Origin: Betaproteobacteria bacterium
GTDB taxonomy: Bacteria; Pseudomonadota; Gammaproteobacteria; Burkholderiales; SG8-39
Assembly (NCBI GenBank): GCA_947467405.1
Contig: CANIIN010000202.1
Span: forward strand, 1-5,758
Direction: 5' to 3'
Length of the DNA: 5,758 nt
Part shown: positions 1-5,577 of the stretch, piece after piece
Layout of the letters: each line of letters starts with the position of its first letter
How positions within the stretch are numbered: position 1 is the stretch's first letter
Position numbers and translations under genes: made by a program
The notes under the pieces: model-generated
What the model was told of the DNA's origin: nothing
The model's input: the letters and a program-made list of their open reading frames with translations, nothing else
Database searches by the model: none

Positions 1-743
1 CCGCGGATGCCCACGCGGCGCACCAGCGTCTCGTAGGCGCGCTGGTAGCCGCGCGCGTAGGTGTCCCTCACCTCGGTGTGCGGACGGCTGCTCAAGGTGC
101 GCGCCCAAGGGCTCACGCCGGCCGGCGCGACCGGTTGCCGCGTGCCGCCATAGGGAATCAGCACATGGCCGTTGTAATCGCTGCGGCTGGTGGTCTCGGC
201 GCCGACGAAATCGGCGATGGACTTGCCCTCGACATTCATGCCCACCAGCATGGCCGCGCCGCCGTCGGACCACACCCACATGCCGGCCACGCTCGGGTCG
301 GACTTGTCCACGGTGTGCGACCAGCGCTCGGCCGCCACGATGGCCGCGTAGCCGCCGCCGCGCAGCGCCAGCCAGCCCTGTGCGAAATCGAGCGCCGACA
401 GCGTGGCGAGGCATCCGATGGTGATGTCGATGCCGACGCAATCGTCGGAGATGCCGTGCAGCTTCATGATTTCGGTGGCCACCGACCATGACGGCACATA
501 GTCGCGCGACACGCCGGTGAACAACACCAGCCGGATCTTTTGCGCATCGACGCCGCTTTGCGCCAGCGCCTTGGCCAGCGCGGCGCTGCCCATGGTGCTG
601 GGCTGCTCGTCGTCGCGCGCATGGCAGGCGCGATCCCAGCTCTTGTAGAAGCTGGTGTCAGCACCCAGCGACGCCGCGTAGTCCTTGATGACCACGGATG
701 GCGGGAACTGCGTTCCCATGCCGAAGATCGAAAGTCTGTTCAT
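1..743 (-). CDS. KAS III-like (3-oxoacyl-ACP synthase III family) enzyme, partial, 3' end missing
   Basis: The reading frame begins at ATG 743-741 and stays open to the left edge, giving 247 residues without a stop. The N-terminus reads as the first strand of a thiolase-fold condensing enzyme (RLSIFGMGTQFPPSVV). Residues 105-118 contain IDITIGCLATLSAL, which places Cys111 where KAS III enzymes carry their acyl-accepting Cys (Cys112 in E. coli FabH). The expected catalytic His and Asn would lie in the missing C-terminal half. Family knowledge: such enzymes make a Claisen condensation of an acyl thioester with malonyl-ACP or a second acyl-CoA, or transfer acyl groups, in the cytoplasm. The divergent sequence around the Cys argues against a housekeeping FabH. 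The start lacks a strong Shine-Dalgarno and lies 191 bp after the selenoprotein stop, so it may be the last gene of that operon or have its own promoter. Specific substrate unknown. Confidence 0.85.
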   Translation of the reverse strand, partial: MNRLSIFGMGTQFPPSVVIKDYAASLGADTSFYKSWDRACHARDDEQPSTMGSAALAKALAQSGVDAQKIRLVLFTGVSRDYVPSWSVATEIMKLHGISDDCVGIDITIGCLATLSALDFAQGWLALRGGGYAAIVAAERWSHTVDKSDPSVAGMWVWSDGGAAMLVGMNVEGKSIADFVGAETTSRSDYNGHVLIPYGGTRQPVAPAGVSPWARTLSSRPHTEVRDTYARGYQRAYETLVRRVGIR

Positions 744-934
744 CTCAGGACATGCATGTCATGCCGCGGATTGACGCGGATATCCGCGGATACCCCCTCA
801 ACAGGCTGCACGCACCCACGGGGTGATCCATGCGATTCCCCGTTTGGTGCACGGAATTTCATCCGTGCTGGTCCGCGTTGTCCGCGGCCAATGCATTTAT
901 TCATTGGCATGCTTGTATGCATCGCTGGTCATCA
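744..934. other. Dyad-rich intergenic spacer between selenoprotein and KAS III-like gene
   Basis: These 191 bp hold no convincing gene but several exact dyads: a CACCC/GGGTG pair at 813-825, a 7-bp stem at 849-855/862-868 with a 6-nt loop, and a 7-bp stem at 887-893/902-908 with an 8-nt loop. There is also the CGCGGAT cluster described separately. None is followed on the minus strand by a T-run, so I do not call a classical terminator. The spacer could carry mRNA-processing or stability hairpins, a promoter region for the KAS III-like gene, or a remnant of a dispersed repeat. Confidence 0.6.
765..794. repeat. Three tandem 10-bp CGCGGAT units including a 12-bp palindrome
   Basis: CGCGGAT occurs at 765-771, 775-781 and 785-791, exactly 10 bp apart, each followed by three variable bases. 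The last two units create the perfect palindrome TATCCGCGGATA at 781-792. Related TCCGCG words recur at 872-887. The cluster lies 22 to 51 bp upstream of the KAS III-like start. Spacing of one helical turn would suit cooperative regulator binding, but a dispersed non-regulatory repeat is equally possible. Confidence 0.55.
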
Positions 935-1549
935 CTACGCGTCCCACTTGCCGTCCAGCAGCTTCTGCGCCATGTCGGCAATGTATTCGGCGCGCTTCTG
1001 CATGGTTGCGGCGTCGATGTTCTGCGTCGGATGCGGCATCTTGATGACCGGCAGTTCGCGATCGGCGGACTGATAGGCCATGACGCGGTCCACCTGGCTG
1101 GCGAACGGCTCCGTCAGAATCACGAAGGCGGCGACGCCCAGTTTCTGGAGATTCACTGAGTCGAGCGAACCGCTCGACGAGCAACTCCCTCAATCATTGA
1201 TGCCCATGAGGAACAAACCGTCCTCATGGGCATACTTGGCCAGCAGATCGGCATTCATCGGCAGCCCGGCGCTGATGGGCTTGGCGGCAATCTCGTCGCG
1301 TACATCGACGCCGCGCGAGCGCAGGACGGAATGCGCCAGCTTGAGGATCTGCAGCGAGTTCGGCTTGCCGTTGTCCCACAGGACGACCTGCTTCTTCTTC
1401 GGCTGCATCACCACCTTGAACGGCTCGGACTTCGGCCGCGGAATGGGGTCGACCAGCGGTTCGCAGGCGACGTCGTCGCAACTGATGATTTGCGCCGAGG
1501 GCAGCTTGGGGATGCCGCCTTCGGTGCCCTGACTCAGGTTTGCAGACAT
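935..1549 (-). CDS. UGSC-motif selenoprotein (in-frame UGA = Sec120)
   Basis: This is one 204-residue protein whose codon 120, TGA at 1192-1190, is read as selenocysteine. Translation through it gives MGIND-U-GSCSSSGSLDSVNLQKLGV, and the sequence continues in the same frame to TAG at 937-935. The U-G-S-C motif (Sec120, Cys123) is the hallmark of the UGSC family, in which bacterial members carry Sec or Cys at this position; a UxxC pair suggests redox or nucleophilic chemistry. Also visible are the LWDNGKPNS stretch near residue 57, a KP.SAGLP segment before the motif, the MPHPTQN motif at 171-177 that I associate with this family, and a Cys24-X4-Cys29 pair near the N-terminus. No signal peptide or membrane segment is seen, so it is probably cytoplasmic. 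The start at 1549 is fixed by an AAGGAG site 6 nt upstream; a TTG at 1621 would overlap the preceding gene. It lies 64 nt after the 336-residue protein gene, in an apparent operon. Reaction unknown. Confidence 0.93.
1160..1192 (-). promoter_or_regulatory. Bacterial SECIS element with its UGA codon
   Basis: Counting the U of UGA (1192) as nt 1, 11 nt separate the UGA from a perfect 8-bp hairpin. The 5' arm is GTCGAGCG at 1178-1171, the loop GTT at 1170-1168, and the 3' arm CGCTCGAC at 1167-1160. The stem starts at nt 15 and the loop has G23 and U24, the same positions as the minihelix and the SelB-contacting G23 and U24 of E. coli fdhF. A GGAG at nt 5-8 could pair with CUCC about 38 nt further on as a lower stem. 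Unlike fdhF there is no bulged U17. The hairpin lies inside the coding sequence, as is usual for bacterial SECIS elements. Confidence 0.85.
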
Positions 1550-1555
1550 GTGTTT

Positions 1556-1561
1556 CTCCTT
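1556..1561 (-). promoter_or_regulatory. Ribosome binding site of the selenoprotein gene
   Basis: AAGGAG lies 6 nt before the ATG at 1549. It settles the start codon against the longer TTG-initiated frame beginning at 1621. Confidence 0.85.
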
Positions 1562-1613
1562 GTTTCCTTGATTCGATCTTGCGGTACTAATCTCGTTGCC
1601 CGGTCTGCGCCGG

Positions 1614-2624
1614 TCATTCAACCACGTTTGAAATGATCATCCTGGCGCCCACCCAGCCCGGGATCAGCGCGGAAAACTTGCCGCCGGCCTTGCCGCACTC
1701 GATGAAGGCCATCTGCGCCTCGCTGTCGAAGGGCGAGCGCATGGCGTTCAGGTCCACCTTGCTCTCGGGTCGCGGATTGGCCGTGATGCGGCCCAGGCGC
1801 TTCAGTTCCGCAGTGGGCCGCACCGCCTTCTCGTAAAGGTACTTGCGCACCTGGTCGCGGTTGTACTTGGGACTGATGGTCTGCATGTGGTCCGGCGCGA
1901 TCACGATCACCGAGCAGCCCGAATGCCAGTACCAGTTGGTCATACCGGCGTGCATCAGGGTGTCGGCAATGGTGTCGAGAATGACCTCGGGGGTTTCACC
2001 ATAGTGATTGTTGATGCTGTTGGGGCCCTCGCTGGTCATCACCGACACCGCCGAGGTGCCCGCCGGGATGCCGAACTGGGTGTGGAACGGCGGCCACACC
2101 GTCTCGGGATGTTCCGCAATGCAGAACGACAGCCGCCCCGGATGGCCGATGGTGCCGTGGGTCTGCAGCACGCCGCCGCCACGCCCGCAGAAGTGCCGCA
2201 CCATCTGCGCGAAGCGGCCTACCGTGGCATTGGCGCGATTGTTGGCGCCCAGCGCGTTGGCTTCGTGCTCGAATCCGAGCTCGGCGACGATCGGGCCGCC
2301 CACCATGACCAGCACCGAGGCGCCACCGGTGGTGACTTCGGCACCGGACAGATTGAGGCGCGGATCCATCAGGCCCTTGCACAGGGCGCGCAACAGGCGA
2401 CCGTATTCGAACTTGCAGCCGGCCATGACCGCGGTGGCGGCCAGGTGCTCAGCGCGGATCTCGATGTTCTGGGCCTTGATCCGGCCCACCACTTCGCTGG
2501 GCTTCCAGCCCATTTCGCCGAGCATGCGGTCGACCAGACTGCCGTAGGGCGGGACCACCGGCAGTCCATCGGACCAGCCGCCCTCGAAACAGCGTTCGAT
2601 ATCTTCGTAGACGGTCAGAGCCAC
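1614..2624 (-). CDS. Conserved protein of the UGSC-neighbour type, function unknown (336 aa)
   Basis: A full 336-residue protein starts at GTG 2624 behind a strong GGAGGAGG site and stops at TGA 1616-1614. I recognise the layout of a conserved but poorly characterised family that I recall in or beside UGSC (seleno)protein genes: WSDGLPVVPP at 17-26, MAGCKFEY at 67-74, GANNRANATVGR at 126-137 and SFCIAE at 166-171. Recurrent Cys (70, 146, 168) and His (144, 156, 161, 172, 181) residues could form a metal or redox site, but this is inference. It has no signal peptide and no clear membrane span, so it is probably cytoplasmic. It is the gene immediately upstream of the selenoprotein, 64 nt away, and 96 nt downstream of the SDR, which suggests that it and the UGSC protein form a functional pair or complex. 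I cannot assign a reaction. Confidence 0.85.
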   Translation of the reverse strand: MALTVYEDIERCFEGGWSDGLPVVPPYGSLVDRMLGEMGWKPSEVVGRIKAQNIEIRAEHLAATAVMAGCKFEYGRLLRALCKGLMDPRLNLSGAEVTTGGASVLVMVGGPIVAELGFEHEANALGANNRANATVGRFAQMVRHFCGRGGGVLQTHGTIGHPGRLSFCIAEHPETVWPPFHTQFGIPAGTSAVSVMTSEGPNSINNHYGETPEVILDTIADTLMHAGMTNWYWHSGCSVIVIAPDHMQTISPKYNRDQVRKYLYEKAVRPTAELKRLGRITANPRPESKVDLNAMRSPFDSEAQMAFIECGKAGGKFSALIPGWVGARMIISNVVE

Positions 2625-2630
2625 GCGGAT

Positions 2631-2638
2631 CCTCCTCC
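2631..2638 (-). promoter_or_regulatory. Ribosome binding site deciding a GTG start
   Basis: GGAGGAGG lies 6 nt upstream of the GTG at 2624-2622. This supports GTG as initiator of the 336-residue protein; no in-frame ATG near the conserved N-terminus fits better. Confidence 0.85.
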
Positions 2639-2720
2639 AAGAGTGAGGGCAAGCTTAGCACGCAACATGAATGCTCTCCCGTGGACGCTGCTGGCCTTCA
2701 ATTACCGGTTGCGATGGTGC

Positions 2721-3497
2721 CTAGAACGACTCCATCGGTCCGCCGCCGTCCACGTACAGGCGCTCGCCTGACACGTAGGCGCCCATGCTGGAGCAGAAGA
2801 ACAGCACGGCGCGCGCCACGTCGACCGGCTGCACCACATGCCGGTACGGGCTCTCGGCGTCGTAATCGCGGATGTCGCTCTTGCCCCAGGCCACGGCCAG
2901 CTTGCGGCCGAGGTCGGTTTCGACCAGGCCCGGCGCCACAATATTGACGCGGACGTTGTTGACGCGCTCCTCGTTGGACAGCGTCAGCGCCAGCGCATCC
3001 ATGGCCGCCTTGGCCATGTTGTAGGGCGCGCCGTTGCCGCGCATGCGCCGCGTGGCCGAAGAGGAAATCATGATGATGTCGCCGCGCGGACGCGTGCGCA
3101 TGGACGGCAGCACCGCCGCCGACAGCCAGTGCGGCGCCATGGCGTGCACGCGCAGCAGGCGCTCCACTTCGGCCGGTTCGGTCTCGGCTACCGTCCTGCC
3201 CTTGGAACCGATGCCGGCGTTGTTGACCAGGATGTCGATGAAGCCGAAGTCGGCAATGACGCTGTTCACCATGGCGCGCGCGGCGTCCACGTCCTCGACG
3301 GCGGCGCAATAGGCCCTGGCCTTGCCGCCGGCGTCAGTGATAGCTTTGACGGTCTCGGCCGCGGCGTCTGCGTCGCGGCGATAGTTCACCGCCACGGCCG
3401 CGCCTTCTGCCGCGAGCAGTTCGCAGATGGCGCGGCCGATGCCGCGGCCGCCGCCGGTCACCAGGGCCACGCGGCCCTTCATGCTGTGCTGTTCCAT
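2721..3497 (-). CDS. Short-chain dehydrogenase/reductase (SDR, FabG-like)
   Basis: A 258-residue classical SDR, full length for the family (about 250). The cofactor-binding glycine motif TGGGRGIG is at residues 14-21, NNAG at 92-95, and the catalytic Ser146, Tyr159 and Lys163 (YNMAK) are in place. The VNYRRD stretch after the second strand, with two Arg, suggests NADP(H) preference (inference). The position that usually holds the tetrad Asn (the VN of VNL.) is His118 here. The C-terminus VSGERLYVDGG is typical. The start at 3497 is preceded by AGGA at good spacing; a second ATG at 3482 has no such site, and the longer frame from 3572 is unlike SDR N-termini. The product should be a cytoplasmic oxidoreductase acting on a hydroxy- or keto-group. 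With a crotonase upstream, hydroxyacyl-CoA is a plausible but unproven substrate. Confidence 0.92.
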   Translation of the reverse strand: MEQHSMKGRVALVTGGGRGIGRAICELLAAEGAAVAVNYRRDADAAAETVKAITDAGGKARAYCAAVEDVDAARAMVNSVIADFGFIDILVNNAGIGSKGRTVAETEPAEVERLLRVHAMAPHWLSAAVLPSMRTRPRGDIIMISSSATRRMRGNGAPYNMAKAAMDALALTLSNEERVNNVRVNIVAPGLVETDLGRKLAVAWGKSDIRDYDAESPYRHVVQPVDVARAVLFFCSSMGAYVSGERLYVDGGGPMESF

Positions 3498-3669
3498 GCT
3501 GATTCCTGTCGTACTGATGTCAGTTGCAATATGTGCTGTACCGCGCCCGGATCGGGTGGTCCGCGCCGCCACTGCTTGTAGATGCCCGACTGGTGAGGTT
3601 CTTCGGGACTTTAAGCCCTGCTGGACGGCGGCGCTGAACGCTATCAGGTGGGTCGCCGATGCCGCCTGT
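3498..3669. other. Gap between the SDR and the short crotonase
   Basis: I see no gene, convincing promoter or terminator in these 172 bp. The absence of a terminator is consistent with cotranscription of crotonase and SDR. Confidence 0.5.
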
Positions 3670-4377
3670 TCACTTCACTGCGTTGAAAATCGTGTGCCCC
3701 TGCTCGAAGACTTCGTCGTGTTCCGGCACGATCCACGACTCCGGCGTCGGGCTGGCGAGAAACAGGCGCTTGGTCTTCTTCAGGGTATCCACCGGCGTCT
3801 GCGCAATGGCGTCGGCCGCGGATGCCACGCGCGCAGCCAGATCACCCGGTGCCACCACGTCGATGACCAGGCCGATGCGCAATGCAGTCTCAGCGTCGAT
3901 GGTGGTGCCGTCGTAGCACAGGCGTCGCGCCCAGCTGTCGCCAACGATATGGCGCAGCGGCGTCACCACCGGTACACCACCCATGCGCGCCTCGGGATGA
4001 CCCAGCCATGCGCCCTGTGCGGCGATGCGCAGGTCGCACATCACCGCCATGTCGAAGCCGGTGCCGAGCGCATGACCCTGGATGGCGGCGATAAGAGGCT
4101 TGCCGAAGCCGGCCACGGCGCGGTGAAATTCGCGCGAGGCCTGGTAGATGGCGTTGCGCACGGCATCGTCGGCAGCCTGCATTTCCTTGCGGTCGAGACC
4201 GGCGCAGAAGGCGATGCCCTCGCCCTTGATGATGACTACGCTGACGGAATCATCCACATCCCAGCGGTTCAGCTGATGCGCGATGGCGTGCAGCGTATCG
4301 CGCGACATGGCGTTGCGGCGTTCGGGGCGGTCCAGCGTCAGGGTGGCGACGCGGCCGTTCACGGCGGTGCGGATCAT
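3670..4377 (-). CDS. Short crotonase-superfamily protein (enoyl-CoA hydratase/isomerase-like)
   Basis: A 235-residue crotonase with the family signatures: LTLDRPERRNAMS at 13-25, the first oxyanion-hole segment FCAGLD at 57-62, and the second segment with active-site helix HALGTGFDMAVMCDLRIA at 102-119. Aligned by eye to rat mitochondrial enoyl-CoA hydratase, Glu144 corresponds to Asp109 and Glu164 to Glu129 (HPE). One catalytic acid is therefore kept and the other shortened, so hydratase, isomerase or hydrolase activity are all possible. The protein ends at FNAVK, about 20-25 residues earlier than usual. It lacks the common C-terminal EG..AF.EKR segment, and the downstream sequence does not restore it. 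The start at 4377 has a weak GAGAG site 8 nt upstream. It is the first gene of the putative operon that includes the SDR, the 336-residue protein and the selenoprotein. Confidence 0.88.
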   Translation of the reverse strand: MIRTAVNGRVATLTLDRPERRNAMSRDTLHAIAHQLNRWDVDDSVSVVIIKGEGIAFCAGLDRKEMQAADDAVRNAIYQASREFHRAVAGFGKPLIAAIQGHALGTGFDMAVMCDLRIAAQGAWLGHPEARMGGVPVVTPLRHIVGDSWARRLCYDGTTIDAETALRIGLVIDVVAPGDLAARVASAADAIAQTPVDTLKKTKRLFLASPTPESWIVPEHDEVFEQGHTIFNAVK

Positions 4378-4418
4378 GGTGTCAGCTCTCGTTGCGAAAC
4401 ATCAAAAGATTCACTGAA

Positions 4419-4450
4419 CAAGGGGCTCAGTTTCGACAATGCGCCCCTTG
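4419..4450. repeat. 8-bp inverted repeat upstream of the short crotonase
   Basis: CAAGGGGC at 4419-4426 pairs exactly with GCCCCTTG at 4443-4450, with 16 bp between the arms. It sits 42 bp upstream of the start at 4377, a place suited to an operator. Two small TTCA/TGAA dyads flank it, TTCACTGAA at 4410-4418 and CTTCAGAGTGAAG at 4462-4474. Binding factor unknown; I could not place convincing -35 and -10 boxes. Confidence 0.5.
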
Positions 4451-4523
4451 CAGATCCCCCACTTCAGAGTGAAGCCTGTTCAGCTGCTCTCTTTTTCAGG
4501 ACTTGATCAGCGCTTCCTTAGCG

Positions 4524-4544
4524 TTTTCCAAAGAATTTGGAAAA
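4524..4544. repeat. AT-rich perfect 9-bp inverted repeat next to the terminator
   Basis: TTTTCCAAA at 4524-4532 and TTTGGAAAA at 4536-4544 are exact inverted copies around a 3-nt spacer. The repeat abuts the GC-rich terminator hairpin and could strengthen termination or protect the 3' end; it could also be a protein-binding dyad. Confidence 0.55.
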
Positions 4545-4574
4545 ACGGCCCGCACCTTTTCAGGCCGGGCCGTT
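4541..4574 (-). terminator. Intrinsic terminator of the 299-residue crotonase gene
   Basis: On the minus strand AACGGCCCG (4574-4566) pairs with CGGGCCGTT (4552-4544), and the arm runs into a five-T stretch (4545-4541). The 13-nt interior can add a short CCT/AGG stem capped by GAAA. It begins 28 nt after the stop at 4603 and separates this gene from the downstream operon. Confidence 0.8.
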
Positions 4575-4602
4575 GCTTGCTGCCATACCGCCTCTGGATC
4601 GA

Positions 4603-5502
4603 TCAGGTCTTGCCGATCTTGGAGGTGGCGCGCACGCTGGCGTGCATGCCGGCGGGATTGATGATGGCGCCATAGACTTCCTTGGCATGGCCGTGGCCGA
4701 GGTGATGCAGGGCGAAGGCGGTGCTCTGCGCGTTCAGGCGGCCCTTGGCGTCTTCGGCGGCATTGACGGCCATCTTGGTGATCTTCAGCGCGAACTGTGG
4801 CTGGCGCGCGATCTTCTGGGCGAGTTCCAGCGTGCGGGCGGCCAGTTCGTCGCGCGGGTAGACCTCGCTCACCATGCCCATCTGCTGTGCGTCCTGCGCG
4901 GAGATGGCGTCGCCGGTGTAGAGCATGTGCTTGGCGCGGCGCGTGCCGAACTCCCACGGATGCTGGAAGTACTCCACGCCGCAGATGCCCAGCGCCACGG
5001 TGACATCCGAGAATTGCGCGTCCTCGGAAGCGACAATCAGGTCGCACGGCCAGGCCAGCATCAGACCGGCGGCAATGCACTTGCCCTGCACGGAGGCGAT
5101 GGTGACCTTGGGGATATTGCGCCAGCGTTCGCAGAATCCGACATAGGCTTCTTCCTCGTAGCCGATGCGGCCTTCGACGCCGGGGGCGCCCTGCAGCGCG
5201 CGGGCGGTGGTGCCGACGTGAGGGAACTGCGCGTAGACGGTGTCCTTCTCGCGCACACCGGACAGATCGTGACCGGCGGAGAAATGCTTGCCGTTGGCGG
5301 CGAGGATGATGACCTTCACATCCACGTCCTGCGCAGCGCGATCGTAGGCGGCGTTCAGCTCATACAGGAAGCGCGTGTCCTGGGCGTTGTGCTTGTCGGT
5401 GCGGTTCAGCGTGATGCGCACGATGGCCGGATCGATCTTGTCGTACAGGATGTGCTGCAGGGCAGTGTGGGAAGCGGGGACGGCGGCGGGAACGGCTGAC
5501 AT
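4603..5502 (-). CDS. Crotonase-superfamily protein, 299 aa (annotatable as enoyl-CoA hydratase)
   Basis: A 299-residue crotonase beginning at ATG 5502, with AAAGGAG 8 nt upstream; a longer frame from 5667 would run through a repetitive low-complexity leader and is rejected. Signatures are ITLNRTDKHNA at 30-40, the oxyanion segment FSAGHDL at 74-80, and VQGKCIAAGLMLAWPCDLIVAS at about 138-159. There is an extra stretch of roughly 35 residues (81-125) compared with short hydratases, and a conserved-looking GICGVEYFQHPWEFGTRRAK segment that I recall in a subgroup of about 300 residues. At the positions equivalent to rat hydratase Glu144 and Glu164 I read Met148 and Thr168, so both usual catalytic acids are absent. 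The enzyme may therefore do another CoA-thioester reaction, or use other residues. It is followed by a terminator and so appears to be transcribed apart from the next crotonase. Confidence 0.88.
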   Translation of the reverse strand: MSAVPAAVPASHTALQHILYDKIDPAIVRITLNRTDKHNAQDTRFLYELNAAYDRAAQDVDVKVIILAANGKHFSAGHDLSGVREKDTVYAQFPHVGTTARALQGAPGVEGRIGYEEEAYVGFCERWRNIPKVTIASVQGKCIAAGLMLAWPCDLIVASEDAQFSDVTVALGICGVEYFQHPWEFGTRRAKHMLYTGDAISAQDAQQMGMVSEVYPRDELAARTLELAQKIARQPQFALKITKMAVNAAEDAKGRLNAQSTAFALHHLGHGHAKEVYGAIINPAGMHASVRATSKIGKT

Positions 5503-5521
5503 GGTGCTCTCTCCTTTGGGT

Positions 5522-5533
5522 CGATTCGAATCG
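5522..5533. promoter_or_regulatory. 12-bp palindrome, candidate operator
   Basis: CGATTCGAATCG is a perfect palindrome 20 bp upstream of the crotonase start at 5502, just before its ribosome binding site. A TACTAT word lies a little further upstream, but no good -35 partner is seen. A repressor site overlapping the transcript start is plausible, not shown. Confidence 0.4.
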
Positions 5534-5577
5534 GGGATTGTTGATAGTACTGGCCGGTGACTGCAATCGGCCGTAGT

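Noticed and set aside
887..908. Hairpin 887-908 as an intrinsic terminator of the selenoprotein operon
   Set aside because: The 7-bp stem is followed on the minus strand by GC-rich sequence, not a T-run.
740..922. 60-codon minus-strand frame between the selenoprotein and KAS III-like gene, its stop overlapping the next ATG
   Set aside because: Its third codon positions are far less GC-rich than in the neighbouring genes, it has no recognisable domain or good ribosome binding site, and it consists largely of the dyads and CGCGGAT repeats.
1190..1192. UGA as a nonsense mutation making the gene a pseudogene
   Set aside because: The UGA falls exactly at the known U of the UGSC motif, the frame and protein similarity continue after it, and a SECIS-like hairpin follows at the standard spacing.
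1550..1621. N-terminal extension of the selenoprotein from a TTG at 1621
   Set aside because: It would overlap the preceding gene's end and bypass the strong AAGGAG site in front of ATG 1549.
1887..5499. Long plus-strand frames at 1887-2771, 2838-3581, 3427-4506 and 4537-5499
   Set aside because: They are antisense shadows of the minus-strand genes, common in high-GC DNA, with Arg/Ala/Gly/His-rich translations and no domain signatures.
5534..5572. Sigma-70-type promoter (TTGCAG and TACTAT) upstream of the 299-residue crotonase
   Set aside because: The two hexamers are only 11 bp apart, too close for a normal promoter; no better pair was found.
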